This document shows, in pieces, positions 8,625-17,625 of a stretch of DNA of 64,000 nt; position 1 is the stretch's first letter, and each line of letters starts with the position of its first letter. The position numbers were made by a program, and so were the translations under genes. The stretch comes from Plantactinospora sp. KBS50 (GTDB taxonomy: Bacteria > Actinomycetota > Actinomycetes > Mycobacteriales > Micromonosporaceae). The notes under the pieces were generated by a model. That model saw only the letters and a program-made list of their open reading frames with translations. It did no database searches and was not told the origin of the DNA. Location of the stretch: the NCBI RefSeq assembly GCF_002285795.1, contig NZ_CP022961.1, positions 1,488,001 through 1,552,000 of the forward strand, given 5' to 3'.

Positions 8625-9617
8625 TCAGCCGGCCGGCAGGGCCAGCTCGGCCAGCAGCGCCCGGTGGTCGCTGTGCGGCAACCGGTGCACGCCCACGGCG
8701 CGTACCGCGATCCGCCGGTCCACCAGCACGTGATCGATGGCCACCGGCGGGATGAGGTCGCCGTCGTACGGTCCCCAGGTGCCCTGCCAACCCGCGCCGA
8801 CCCGGTCGGCCGCGTCGGCGTACCCGCTGCCGAGCAGCGCCCGCAGCGGCGGGTGGTCGAGGGTGGCGTTGAAGTCGCCGGCCAGGATCCGCAGCGTGCC
8901 CTCCGGGGTGGCCCGTGGCTCGGCGGTGAGATCGGTGCGCCAGTCACCGACCGCCGAGAGCGCGTACGGCGCCATCGGATGCGCCGACTCCACCACCACC
9001 GGCGCCGCGCCGGGCGGCCGGATCGTCCCGTGCGCCTGGCTGAAGCCGCCGGCGTTGCGCCGGATGCCGCCGGCCGCGATGGGGAAGCGGGAGTACAACC
9101 CGGAGCCGGTGCTGCCCACCTCCGGATTGAGCTGCCGGTACGGCAGCAGCTCGGCCAGGCCGAGCCGGTCCAGCGCGGCCGCGATGTCCGGGGTGAACTC
9201 CTGCACGGTGAGCACGTCGACCCGGTTGTCCCGGACGAGGTCGACAAGCGCCCCCGGGTCGGCGTTGCCCAGCCACAGGTTGGCGGTGAGCACCCGTACG
9301 GTCGGCCCGCCGGCCGCCGGACCGGGGTCGGGCAGCATCCGGGGGAGCACCGCGCCGGCCAGCGCGAGCGCCGCCAGCCCGGCCAGCAGGGCCGGCCGCC
9401 AGCGACGCAGGCCGAGCAGCAGCGCCGTGCCGGCCAGCGCGGCCAGTGCGGCGTACGGGGTGAAGGCCAGCGCCTGCACGAGCGGGCCGCGGGCGGGTGC
9501 GGCCAGCCGGAGCACCGCCCAGCCGGCGCAGCCCGCGGCGATCGCCCAGCAGACCGTGGTGCGGGTGCGGCGGCGCCGGACCGGTCCGTCGGTGTTCCGT
9601 CCGTCCGCGCCCGCCAT
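8625..9617 (-). CDS. Membrane protein with endonuclease/exonuclease/phosphatase domain
   Basis: A 330-residue protein. The first 100 residues hold about three hydrophobic segments (TTVCWAIAAGCAGWAVL, FTPYAALAALAGTALLLGL, ALLAGLAALALAGAVL). Next comes an EEP-fold domain with the metal-site Glu in VLTVQEFTPD, the catalytic ILAGDFNATLDHP, AIDHVLVD and the terminal PHSDHRALLAEL. EEP proteins hydrolyse phosphodiester or phosphate ester bonds; with membrane anchoring an extracellular nuclease or phospholipid phosphodiesterase is possible, but the substrate cannot be read from sequence. Start ATG 9617 is chosen; a GTG 9 nt upstream is equally possible. Confidence 0.85.
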   Translation of the reverse strand: MAGADGRNTDGPVRRRRTRTTVCWAIAAGCAGWAVLRLAAPARGPLVQALAFTPYAALAALAGTALLLGLRRWRPALLAGLAALALAGAVLPRMLPDPGPAAGGPTVRVLTANLWLGNADPGALVDLVRDNRVDVLTVQEFTPDIAAALDRLGLAELLPYRQLNPEVGSTGSGLYSRFPIAAGGIRRNAGGFSQAHGTIRPPGAAPVVVESAHPMAPYALSAVGDWRTDLTAEPRATPEGTLRILAGDFNATLDHPPLRALLGSGYADAADRVGAGWQGTWGPYDGDLIPPVAIDHVLVDRRIAVRAVGVHRLPHSDHRALLAELALPAG

Positions 9618-9639
9618 GGGGCACACGGTAGCCGGACCG

Positions 9640-9747
9640 GGTTCGTCCCGGCCGGCCCGGCCCGGCGCGGCTGGCCGGGCCGCCCGGCTTTCCGGTCGTC
9701 CCGGCCCGGCCGGCCCGGTCGCGCCGACCGTCGGGCCGGGACGAACC
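9640..9747. repeat. Separated 14-bp inverted repeat upstream of moxR
   Basis: GGTTCGTCCCGGCC (9640-9653) is repeated exactly inverted at 9734-9747, with 80 nt of nearly pure G/C between. It lies in the divergent intergenic region between the EEP gene and moxR. Whether it is an operator pair or chance in GC-rich DNA is unknown. Confidence 0.4.
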
Positions 9748-9899
9748 GGCCCCCGGCGACCCGCGGTCGGGCCACACTGGGCCGGGGTGGCGTGCCGCGG
9801 TCGGGCCGGTGGGTGTCGGCGGGCCGGGCTCTTCCCGTCGGTTCGGGCGATGTGAGCAATTCTCGGGTTTGATCAGGCTTCGCGGGGGAAGCTTGCACC

Positions 9900-10949
9900 G
9901 TGACGGACATGTCGGACAGCTTGGCCAGCCTGCCCAGCACGGTCGGGAACGCTGCGGTCGCCACCGACCTCGAACAGACGCTGTTCGAGGTCAAACGGGT
10001 GATCGTGGGACAGGACCAACTGGTCGAACGGCTGCTCACCGCCCTGCTCGCCGACGGGCACTGCCTGCTGGAGGGCGTACCGGGGGTGGCCAAGACGCTC
10101 GCGGCGCAGAGCCTCGCCCGGGCCGTCGGCGGCACCTTCTCCCGGATCCAGTTCACCCCGGACCTCGTGCCCTCGGACATCGTCGGCACCCGCATCTACC
10201 GCGCCTCGTCGGAGAACTTCGACGTCGAACTCGGCCCGGTGATGGCCAACCTCGTGCTGGCCGACGAGATCAACCGGGCGCCCGCGAAGGTGCAGTCCGC
10301 GCTGCTGGAGGCGATGGCCGAGCGGCAGGTGTCCATCGGCGGACGGACCTACCCGGTGCCCACCCCCTTCCTCGTGCTGGCCACCCAGAACCCGATCGAG
10401 TCCGAGGGGGTCTACCAACTCCCCGAGGCGCAGCGGGACCGGTTCCTCATGAAGGTCACCGTCGGCTACCCGAGCGACGCCGACGAACTGGCCATCCTCT
10501 ACCGGATGAGCGCCGACCGGCCCCGGCCGCGCCAGGTGCTCGACCCCGAACGCCTGCTGGCGTTGCAGGCCCGCGCCCGCCGGGTCTTCGTGCACCACGC
10601 CCTCGCCGAGTACGTCGTACGCCTCGTGCTGGCCACCCGGGAGCCGGCCCGGTTCGGCCTGCCGGAACTGGCGCCGATGCTGGCCTACGGTGCCAGCCCG
10701 CGGGCCACCCTCGGCCTGGTCGCGGCGGCCCGGGCGCAGGCGCTGCTGCGCGGGCGCGACTACGTGCTCCCCGAGGACGTGCACCACCTCGCCCCGGACG
10801 TCCTCGCCCACCGGCTCGTGCTCTCCTTCGACGCGGTGGCCGACGGGGTGAGCGCCGACTGGCTGGTCCGCCGGCTCGTCGAGGCCGTACCGCCGCCCCG
10901 GGTCGCGCCGGCCCGGCCCCAGCCTGCCCCGGACCTGGCGGTGGCGTGA
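9900..10949 (+). CDS. MoxR-type AAA+ ATPase
   Basis: A 349-residue AAA+ ATPase of the MoxR group, chaperone-like proteins that act with VWA-domain partners. Visible are Walker A EGVPGVAKT (about 58-66), Walker B LVLADEINRAP (about 118-127), sensor 1 LVLATQNPIESEG, an arginine-finger segment LPEAQRDRF and sensor 2 in SPRATLGLV. It starts with GTG 9900, 13 nt after a G-rich stretch. It forms a tight operon with a DUF58 gene (4-nt overlap) and a VWA gene (4-nt overlap), the same order as a conserved mycobacterial moxR1 cluster. Confidence 0.9.
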   Translation: MTDMSDSLASLPSTVGNAAVATDLEQTLFEVKRVIVGQDQLVERLLTALLADGHCLLEGVPGVAKTLAAQSLARAVGGTFSRIQFTPDLVPSDIVGTRIYRASSENFDVELGPVMANLVLADEINRAPAKVQSALLEAMAERQVSIGGRTYPVPTPFLVLATQNPIESEGVYQLPEAQRDRFLMKVTVGYPSDADELAILYRMSADRPRPRQVLDPERLLALQARARRVFVHHALAEYVVRLVLATREPARFGLPELAPMLAYGASPRATLGLVAAARAQALLRGRDYVLPEDVHHLAPDVLAHRLVLSFDAVADGVSADWLVRRLVEAVPPPRVAPARPQPAPDLAVA

Positions 10950-12010
10950 ACGCGCCCGACCGGCCCGGCCTGCTGGCGCTGCGGGACCTCGCCCCGAGCG
11001 ACCGGCTGCGCCGGCTCGAACTGACAGTGGCCCGGCGGCTGGACGGCCTGCTGCACGGCCAGCACCTCGGGCTGCTGCCCGGTCCCGGCACCGAGGTAGC
11101 GGGTAGCCGGGAGTACCGGCCGGGCGAGGACGAGGTACGCCGGATGGACTGGGCGGTCACCGCCCGGACCACCGTTCCGCACGTGCGGCAGACCGACGCC
11201 GACCGCGAACTGACCACCTGGGTCCTGGTGGACGCCTCGCCGAGCATGGACTTCGGCACCGCCGAGGTGGAGAAGCGGGACGTGGCCGCCGCCGCGGTGG
11301 CGGCCGTCGGCTTCCTCAGCGCCGGGGTCGGGCACCGGCTCGGTGGGCACATCCTCACCGCGACCGGGGTACGCCGGTTCCCGGCCCGAGCGGGCCGCAA
11401 CCACCTGCTCGGGTTGCTCCGCGCGCTGCTCGGTACGCCCCGCGCCGAACCCGTGGACCCCGCCTCGGGGCGTACCGCGGCTCCGGCTCCCGCGGGTCCG
11501 GCGGGTCCGGCGGGTCCGGCGCCGGACGGTGCGGGCGCGCCGGTCGACCTGGCCGCCGCCATCGAGGGCCTGCACCGCTGCGCCACCCGGCGCGGCCTCG
11601 CGGTGGTGGTGTCCGACTTCCTCGACGGGCTGCCCGAATCCGACACCGCGGCACCGGACTGGGAACGCCCGCTGCGCCGGCTCGCCACCCGGCACGAGGT
11701 GCTGGCCGTGGACGTCACCGACCCGCGCGAGCTGGAACTGCCCGACGTCGGGCTGATCACCTTCACCGACCCGGAGACGGGCCGGCGCCGGGAGATCTCC
11801 ACCGGCGACCGCCGGCTGCGGGACCGCTTCGCCGCCGCGGCGGCGGCCCAGCGCGACCAGGTGGCCGCCGCGGTACGCCGGGCCGGGGCGACCCGGCTGG
11901 AACTGCGGACCGACCGGGACTGGGTGGCCGACATCGTCCGGCACGTGCACCTGCGTCGCCGGTTGGCCGGCGTGTCCCGGCCCGCCCACGCCTGCGGAGG
12001 TGCGCCGTGA
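10946..12010 (+). CDS. DUF58 domain protein
   Basis: A 354-residue protein with the DUF58 signature SREYRPGEDEVRRMDWAVTART (shortened: key residues are the RxYxPGD/E and R-x-I/M-D-W) and a VWA-like half carrying a MIDAS-type DASPSMDFG. The protein is soluble here, without membrane segments. A Pro/Ala/Gly insert (about 172-190) lies mid-protein. GTG 10946 overlaps the moxR stop as GTGA, so the genes are probably translationally coupled. It is the expected partner of MoxR; the precise role in the cell is not known. Confidence 0.88.
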   Translation: MNAPDRPGLLALRDLAPSDRLRRLELTVARRLDGLLHGQHLGLLPGPGTEVAGSREYRPGEDEVRRMDWAVTARTTVPHVRQTDADRELTTWVLVDASPSMDFGTAEVEKRDVAAAAVAAVGFLSAGVGHRLGGHILTATGVRRFPARAGRNHLLGLLRALLGTPRAEPVDPASGRTAAPAPAGPAGPAGPAPDGAGAPVDLAAAIEGLHRCATRRGLAVVVSDFLDGLPESDTAAPDWERPLRRLATRHEVLAVDVTDPRELELPDVGLITFTDPETGRRREISTGDRRLRDRFAAAAAAQRDQVAAAVRRAGATRLELRTDRDWVADIVRHVHLRRRLAGVSRPAHACGGAP

Positions 12011-12966
12011 CCCTGGAGTCACCGCAACGGCTCTGGCTGCTGCTCGCGGTGGCGGCGCTGGCCTACGCCTACGTCCGGATACAGCGCCGCCGCAGCCGGT
12101 ACGCCGTGCGCTTCACCAACCTGCGGCTGCTGGACCGGGTCGCGCCGTACCGGCCGGCCTGGCGCCGGCACGTACCGGCAAGCCTGTTCCTGGCGATGTT
12201 CGCGCTGCTGGTGGTGGGTTTCGCGCGGCCCGCGGCGGACGTGCAGGTGCCCCGGGAGCGCGCCACCGTGATGATCGCGGTGGACGTGTCGACCTCGATG
12301 CTCGCCGACGACGTGGACCCGGACCGGCTGACCGCGGCCAAGGAGGCCGCGGTGAAGTTCGTCGGCAAGCTGCCCGACGAGTTCAACGTGGGGCTGGTGG
12401 CCTTCGCCGGCAGCGCGGCGGTGATCGTCCCGCCGGGCACCGACCGGGCGGCGCTCAAGTCCGGCATCCGGCGGCTCTCCGAGAGCAGCACCGGGGTCCA
12501 GGGCACGGCGATCGGCGAGGCCATCGACGCCTCGCTGGGTGCCATCAGGCAACTCGACCCGGAGGCGACCAACAACCCGCCACCGGCGCGGATCGTGCTG
12601 CTCTCGGACGGGGCGAACACCTCCGGGAAGGACCCGCAGGCGGCCGGCGAGGACGCGGTGCAGGCGCACGTGCCGGTGCACACGATCTCGTTCGGCACCC
12701 CGACCGGCTCGGTGGACCGGGGCGGCCGGCCGATCCGGGTGCCGGTGGACGGCGAGACCCTCCAGGCGGTCGCGGAACAGACCGGCGGCGGCTACCACGA
12801 GGCCGGCTCCAGCGCGGAGCTGCGGGCCGTCTACGAGGACATCGGCCGGTCGGTCGGTTACCAGACCAAGCGTCAGGACATCTCGGCCCGGTTCATCGGC
12901 CTGGGCCTGCTGCTGGCGGCGGGCGGCGCCGTCGGCTCGATGGTGTGGTTCTCCCGCCTGCCCTGA
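12007..12966 (+). CDS. VWA domain membrane protein (BatA-like)
   Basis: A 319-residue membrane protein: N-terminal hydrophobic segments at about 8-24 and 57-73, a von Willebrand factor A domain with intact MIDAS (DVSTSM, about 93-98; later TAIGEAIDASL and LLSDGANTSG), and a C-terminal membrane segment (about 297-313). It resembles the Bat/Aerotolerance family and the mycobacterial third gene of the moxR1 operon. GTG 12007 overlaps the DUF58 stop. With MoxR it may act on envelope or membrane protein assembly; this is inference from related operons. Confidence 0.88.
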   Translation: MTLESPQRLWLLLAVAALAYAYVRIQRRRSRYAVRFTNLRLLDRVAPYRPAWRRHVPASLFLAMFALLVVGFARPAADVQVPRERATVMIAVDVSTSMLADDVDPDRLTAAKEAAVKFVGKLPDEFNVGLVAFAGSAAVIVPPGTDRAALKSGIRRLSESSTGVQGTAIGEAIDASLGAIRQLDPEATNNPPPARIVLLSDGANTSGKDPQAAGEDAVQAHVPVHTISFGTPTGSVDRGGRPIRVPVDGETLQAVAEQTGGGYHEAGSSAELRAVYEDIGRSVGYQTKRQDISARFIGLGLLLAAGGAVGSMVWFSRLP

Positions 12967-13020
12967 CGGTGGGCGCACCGGACGGCGGTGCGAAGGCGGC
13001 CCTACGGCAAGGAGTGAGCG

Positions 13021-13887
13021 ATGGCAGTGCAGAGCGGCCTCGGCGAACCCCGCGGCCCGTGGTTCGTCTCGCCGGACCTCGACCGGTACGGTCCGGACCC
13101 GGTCGAGGGGCACGGCATGCCGGTGGCCACCCGGGCGACCCGCTGGCGTCGGGCGCTGGTCTTCGCCCTGGCGGTGGTGGCCCTGTCCACCGTGTCCGGA
13201 GCGCTGGCCGGCGGCTACGTGGCCAGCCAGGGCGGCAAGCCCGGCGCCCCGGCCGCCTCGGCGGCCGCGCCCATCCCGCCGGACCTGGTCACCGCCGCCG
13301 GGAAGGTCGTGCCCGGGGTGGTGTCCGTGCTTGTCGACGCGGGCAACGGCAGCACCGCGACGGGCTCCGGCTTCGCCGTGGACAACCTCCAGCACATCAT
13401 CACGAACGACCACATCGTCGCCCGCGGCAACGGTTCGGCGGTGGTGGTGGAGACCCCGGACGGGCGGCGGATGCCGGCCGTCGTGGTCGGGCACGACCCG
13501 AACAGCGACATCGCGGTGCTCAAGGTGCCGCCGGAGGCGCATCTCAACCCGCTGGCCCTGGCCAAGCCGGGCGCGACCCGGGTCGGTGAGCCGGTCCTGG
13601 CGGTCGGCTCGCCGCTCGGCCTGGCCGGCACGGTGACCGCCGGCATCGTCAGCGCGCTGGACCGGCCGGTGCGGCTGGGCACCAGCCGGCACACCGCCGT
13701 GCAGACCGACGCGTCGATCAACCCGGGCAACTCCGGCGGTCCGCTGGTCAACGCCCGCGGCGAGGTGGTGGGGGTGAACACCGCGATCGCCACCCTGGAC
13801 GGCAGCGGGTCGATCGGGATCGGCTTCGCCATCCCGATCGACCAGGCCCAGCAGGTCGCCGACGGCATCATCGGCAAGGGCGGCTGA
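13021..13887 (+). CDS. Membrane-anchored S1C serine protease lacking PDZ
   Basis: A 288-residue trypsin-like protease of the HtrA/DegP group. A cytoplasmic N-terminus (1-44) precedes one membrane helix (about 45-65) and an extracytoplasmic protease domain. The triad is visible: His131 in IITNDHIV, Asp163 in NSDIAVLKV and Ser238 in NPGNSGGPL. The protein stops right after the protease domain, so the usual C-terminal PDZ domain is missing. AGGAG lies 6 nt before ATG 13021. It follows the moxR operon by 54 nt and may be co-transcribed. Its last codons and stop are the first copy of a 17-nt tandem repeat. Confidence 0.88.
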   Translation: MAVQSGLGEPRGPWFVSPDLDRYGPDPVEGHGMPVATRATRWRRALVFALAVVALSTVSGALAGGYVASQGGKPGAPAASAAAPIPPDLVTAAGKVVPGVVSVLVDAGNGSTATGSGFAVDNLQHIITNDHIVARGNGSAVVVETPDGRRMPAVVVGHDPNSDIAVLKVPPEAHLNPLALAKPGATRVGEPVLAVGSPLGLAGTVTAGIVSALDRPVRLGTSRHTAVQTDASINPGNSGGPLVNARGEVVGVNTAIATLDGSGSIGIGFAIPIDQAQQVADGIIGKGG

Positions 13888-13962
13888 CCGGTACGGGCGG
13901 CTGATGGGCTTGGGCGGCTGATGGGCTAGGGCGGCCGACCGGCGTGGGCGGCCGACCGGGAC
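13878..13962. repeat. 17-nt tandem repeat, 5 copies, starting in the protease stop region
   Basis: Five consecutive 17-nt units begin at 13878, 13895, 13912, 13929 and 13946, each opening GGGCGGCTGA or GGGCGGCCGA. The first unit contains the last two codons and stop codon of the S1C protease gene; the rest fill the gap to the convergent arfB stop. Confidence 0.85.
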
Positions 13963-13966
13963 GGGC

Positions 13967-14392
13967 TCAGTGCTCGTCGGGCCGGCGCAGCCGCTTGATC
14001 TCGCCGCGCCGCTTCTTGTCGGCGATCCGGCGTTCCTTGGCGCCCCGGGACGGGCGGGTCGGCCGGCGCGGCGGCGGGGGCGGCGCGATGGCGTCGGCGA
14101 GCAGCGCGGCCAGCCGCGCCTCGGCCGCCTCCCGGTTGCGCAACTGCGCCCGGTGCTCCGAGGCCACGATGGTGAGCGTGCCTCCCACCAGCCGGTTTCC
14201 CAGCCGCTGGCGAGCCCGCTCCTTGAGCTGGTCCGGCAGCGCGATCGAGGAATCCAGGTGCCAGGAAAGCTCGACCCGCGAGTCGGCGGTGTTGACGCCC
14301 TGGCCGCCCGGCCCGCCGGACCGGGAAAATCGCCAGCTCAGCTCGCCGGCCGGGATCGACACCCGGTCGGTCACGCGCAGTTCACCGGCCAC
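13967..14392 (-). CDS. arfB: Peptidyl-tRNA hydrolase ArfB-like (ribosome rescue)
   Basis: A 141-residue RF1-type domain protein with the catalytic GGQ motif in SRSGGPGGQGVNTADSR and a basic C-terminal tail rich in Arg and Lys (PSRGAKERRIADKKRRG), which in ArfB enters the mRNA channel of stalled ribosomes. It lacks the codon-recognition domains of full release factors. The start is uncertain: GTG 14392 gives VAGELRVTDRVSIP; an upstream ATG at 14455 would add 21 residues without family character. It converges on the S1C protease gene with the 17-nt repeat between them. Confidence 0.87.
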   Translation of the reverse strand: MAGELRVTDRVSIPAGELSWRFSRSGGPGGQGVNTADSRVELSWHLDSSIALPDQLKERARQRLGNRLVGGTLTIVASEHRAQLRNREAAEARLAALLADAIAPPPPPRRPTRPSRGAKERRIADKKRRGEIKRLRRPDEH

Positions 14393-14531
14393 GCTCCCCA
14401 GGCTAGTGGCCGCCGCCGATCCGCACACCTGAGATTCTTGATCAACGCCGCGCACCGCGGCCGGGCCTTGGGGCCGGGCCTTGGGGTCGGGCCGACCGCG
14501 TGCCAGGGTGGGTCAGCGACTGGGGGTGTGG

Positions 14532-16568
14532 ATGGACCGGCAACTGATCGCACTGGCGGCGGCGCACGGGGTGGCCACGGCGTACACGGACTGGCGGGGT
14601 CGCCGGGTGCGGGTACGCCCGGAGATCGTGATCGAGGTGCTCCGGCTGCTCGGGGTGGAGGCCGGGGATCCCGCGGCGGCCCGGGAGGCGCTGGCGGCGG
14701 CCCGCGCGGCGGCCGACGGGGCCGCGCTGCCCGGCACCGTGATCCTGGTGGCCGGCCGGACCCGGCCGCTGCCCGCGGCCGGCGTCGTCACGCTGGAGGA
14801 CGGCGGGCGCCGGGACGTCGGGCGGGAACTGCCCGCCGACCTGCCGCTCGGCTGGCACCGGCTCGCCTGCGCGGGTCGGGACCTACCGCTGGTGGTGGTG
14901 CCCCGGCGGCTGCCCGCGCCGCCCGCGAGCTGGGGTTGGATGCTGCAGCTCTACGCGCTGCACTCGGCGCGCTCGTGGGGCATGGGTGACCTGGGCGACC
15001 TGGCCGAGTTCACCCGCTGGGCGGGCGCCGGGACCGGTGCCGGGCTGGTGCTGCTCAACCCGCTGCACGCGGTGGCGCCCAGCCATCCCGTACCGGCCTC
15101 GCCGTACTCGCCGTCCAGCCGGCGGTTCGCCAACCCGCTGTACCTGCGGGTGGCCGACACCGCGGCGTACCGGGCTGCGGATCCCGAGCTGCGGGCCCGG
15201 GTCGACGCCCTGCGTCCGCCGGCGCCGGCCGCGGCCGGCGAGGCAGGCGGTGCCGGCCCCGGGGAAGCCGGCGCTGTCGGATCCGGCGGCGCCGACGCGA
15301 GCGCGGACCTGATCGACTACGACGCGGTCTGGCGGGCCAAGCGGGCGGCGCTGGAACTGCTGTTCCCGCTGGCCGACCCGGTGGATCTGGACGCCGATCC
15401 GGAACTGGCCGCGTTCGCGACGTACTGTGCGCTGGCCGAGCGGCACGGCAGCGACTGGCGGACCTGGCCGGAGCCGTTGCGCCGGCCGGACGGGCCGGCG
15501 GTGGCCGAGGCCCGCGGGCGGCTGGCGGAGCGGATCGCCTTCCACGCCTGGATCCAGACGCTCTGCCGGGAGCAGTTGGCCGCGGCCGGGCACGCGGCCC
15601 GGGAGACCGGCATGCCGGTCGGGATCGTGCACGACCTGGCCGTCGGGGTCGACCCCGGCGGCGCGGACGGCTGGCTGCTGGCCGACGTGCTGGCCGCGGG
15701 GGTGCACATCGGCGCCCCGCCGGACGACTTCAACCAGCTCGGCCAGGACTGGGGGCTGGCGGCCTGGCGCCCCGACCGGCTCGCCGCCACCGGCTACGCC
15801 GCCTACCGCGACCTGCTGCGCCGGGTGCTGAGCGACGCGGGCGGGTTGCGCGTCGACCACGTCGCCGGGCTGTGGCGGCTGTGGTGGATCCCGCCGGGCG
15901 CCGGGCCGGGCGAGGGCACCTACGTCCGGTACGACCCCGAGGCGATGCTCGGGATCCTCGCCCTGGAGGCGTACCGGGCCGGCGCCGTCGTGGTCGGCGA
16001 GGATCTGGGTACGGTCCAGCCGGCCGTCACCCGGGGGCTGCGCGGGCGCAACATGCTGGGCTCGACCGTGTTGTGGTTCGCCCGCGACGCCGAGGTGGCG
16101 GGCGCGCCGTTCCTGCCGCCGGAGCGCTGGCCGCGTACCGCGCTCGGCACCATCTCCACACACGACCTGCCGACCGCCGCCGGGTTCCTGGCCGGTGAGC
16201 ACGTCCGGGTCCGGGCCGAGCTGCACCAGCTCGCGGGCAGCGTCGCGGACGAGTGGGAGCGGGCGCGGGAGGACCGGCGCAGGCTCGTGGCGATGCTGCG
16301 GGACGCAGGGCTGCTGCCGCCGGGCGAACCGTCCGATGACGACGTGGTCGTCGCCATGCACGCCGCGCTGGCGGCCAGCCCGACCCGGCTGCTGGCGGTC
16401 TCGCTCTACGACGTGCTCGGCGAGGTGCGGCAGCCGAACCTGCCGGGCACGGTGGACGAGTATCCGAACTGGCGGATGCCGCTGCCGGCCACCCTGGAGC
16501 GGATCCGCGTCGATCCCCGGCCGCGCCGGATCGCCGAGCTGTTCACCCGCGGCCGTTCCCGACGGTAG
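14532..16568 (+). CDS. malQ: 4-alpha-glucanotransferase (amylomaltase)
   Basis: A 678-residue GH77 enzyme that transfers maltooligosaccharide units in glycogen/maltodextrin metabolism. An actinobacterial N-terminal domain (about 1-130) precedes the barrel. Catalytic segments are seen: LRVDHVAGLWRLWWIP with the nucleophile Asp, VVGEDLGTV with the acid/base Glu, and STHDLPTAAGF with the third carboxylate; also the donor segment SPYSPSSRRFANPLYL. A Gly/Ala-rich insert lies around 232-262. The C-terminus has the conserved NLPGTVDEYPNWR. ATG 14532 has a GGGGG Shine-Dalgarno 6 nt upstream. Other glycogen genes are not in this window. Confidence 0.92.
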   Translation: MDRQLIALAAAHGVATAYTDWRGRRVRVRPEIVIEVLRLLGVEAGDPAAAREALAAARAAADGAALPGTVILVAGRTRPLPAAGVVTLEDGGRRDVGRELPADLPLGWHRLACAGRDLPLVVVPRRLPAPPASWGWMLQLYALHSARSWGMGDLGDLAEFTRWAGAGTGAGLVLLNPLHAVAPSHPVPASPYSPSSRRFANPLYLRVADTAAYRAADPELRARVDALRPPAPAAAGEAGGAGPGEAGAVGSGGADASADLIDYDAVWRAKRAALELLFPLADPVDLDADPELAAFATYCALAERHGSDWRTWPEPLRRPDGPAVAEARGRLAERIAFHAWIQTLCREQLAAAGHAARETGMPVGIVHDLAVGVDPGGADGWLLADVLAAGVHIGAPPDDFNQLGQDWGLAAWRPDRLAATGYAAYRDLLRRVLSDAGGLRVDHVAGLWRLWWIPPGAGPGEGTYVRYDPEAMLGILALEAYRAGAVVVGEDLGTVQPAVTRGLRGRNMLGSTVLWFARDAEVAGAPFLPPERWPRTALGTISTHDLPTAAGFLAGEHVRVRAELHQLAGSVADEWERAREDRRRLVAMLRDAGLLPPGEPSDDDVVVAMHAALAASPTRLLAVSLYDVLGEVRQPNLPGTVDEYPNWRMPLPATLERIRVDPRPRRIAELFTRGRSRR

Positions 16569-16650
16569 GCCGGCGCCGGGAACGCGGCCGCGGCGTGCGG
16601 GGCCGGGGCCGGGGTGGGTCGGCGTCGGGGCGCGGGTACGCGGCCCGTCG

Positions 16651-17526
16651 CTACACCAGCGACAGCAGCCGGGCGCGCAGGATCGCGGCGCGCTCGGCGA
16701 ACCCGCGCTGCGCGGTCGCGTACTCGGCGCGGCCGGCGGGGGTCTCCACCCGCACCGGCGGACAACCGAGCGCGGCCAGGTCGTACGGGCTGGCCCGCAT
16801 GTCCAGGGTGCGGATCTCCCGGGCCAGCTCGAAGCAGTCCGCCACCACCTCGGCCGGCACCAGCGGGGACAGCTTGTGGGCCCACTTGTAGAGGTCCATG
16901 TTCGCGTGCAGGCAGCCGGGCTGTTCCAGGTCGGGCTGGCGCTCCCGGGTCGGCGTGAGCAGGTTGAGCGGCCGGGCCGGTGCGGTGAAGAAGCGGTACG
17001 CGTCGAAGTGGCTGCACCGGATCCGGTTCTCCTGCACCGTCCGGGCGATGTCGTCCGGGCACAGCCGCAGCGGCCAGGCGTTGTGCCGCACGTCGTCCGG
17101 GTGCTGCCGGTAGACCATCGCCCACTCGTGCATCCCGAAGCAGCCGAACTGCCCGGGGCGTTCGGCGGTGCGGGCCAGCAGGTTGCGGATCCAGTCGATC
17201 GATTCGGCGCGCCGGGCGCGCACCGCCGCGGTGTCCAGGGTCGCCCCCGCGGGCTCGGCGCGGTAGTCCCGGCCGAGGTCGGCGGGGTCCGCGCCGGCGA
17301 GCAGCACCCCGGCCCCGGGGTGCCAGCGCCGCAGCTGGGCCGGCCGGTACGAGTAGTAGCTGAAGAGGAAGTCCTCGACCGGGTGCTTGCGGCCGGCGCG
17401 GCGGCGGGCCAGGTGCGGCGCCAGCCAGGCGTCCACCCGGTCCTCGTGCGCCCGCCGCCGGGCGCGCCATGCGGCACCGTCCAGCACGGTCTGCGGGACG
17501 GCGGCGGGAACGACGGCGGTGCCCAT
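16651..17526 (-). CDS. Conserved actinobacterial protein, putative 3-methyladenine DNA glycosylase
   Basis: A 291-residue soluble protein with GRKHPVEDFLFSYYSYRP, an RRWHPG segment, FGCFGMHEWAMVYR, RIRCSHFDAYRFFTAPARP, the Cys/His-containing QPGCLHANMDLYKWA, and REIRTLDMRASPYDL. I recall this family from actinobacterial genomes, where it is often named 3-methyladenine DNA glycosylase, but none of the known glycosylase catalytic motifs (such as HhH-GPD) is apparent, so the name is weak. Two Cys-His clusters suggest metal binding. It is convergent with malQ. ATG 17526 has no clear Shine-Dalgarno sequence. Confidence 0.72.
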   Translation of the reverse strand: MGTAVVPAAVPQTVLDGAAWRARRRAHEDRVDAWLAPHLARRRAGRKHPVEDFLFSYYSYRPAQLRRWHPGAGVLLAGADPADLGRDYRAEPAGATLDTAAVRARRAESIDWIRNLLARTAERPGQFGCFGMHEWAMVYRQHPDDVRHNAWPLRLCPDDIARTVQENRIRCSHFDAYRFFTAPARPLNLLTPTRERQPDLEQPGCLHANMDLYKWAHKLSPLVPAEVVADCFELAREIRTLDMRASPYDLAALGCPPVRVETPAGRAEYATAQRGFAERAAILRARLLSLV

Positions 17527-17625
17527 CAGCCCAGGGTACGACCGCCGGTGCGCCGGCCGGCCCGCCGGGCGCTCCGGCTCGGCCCGGGCCGACCTCGGGC
17601 CGGGCGCTCCGACCTCAGGCCGACC

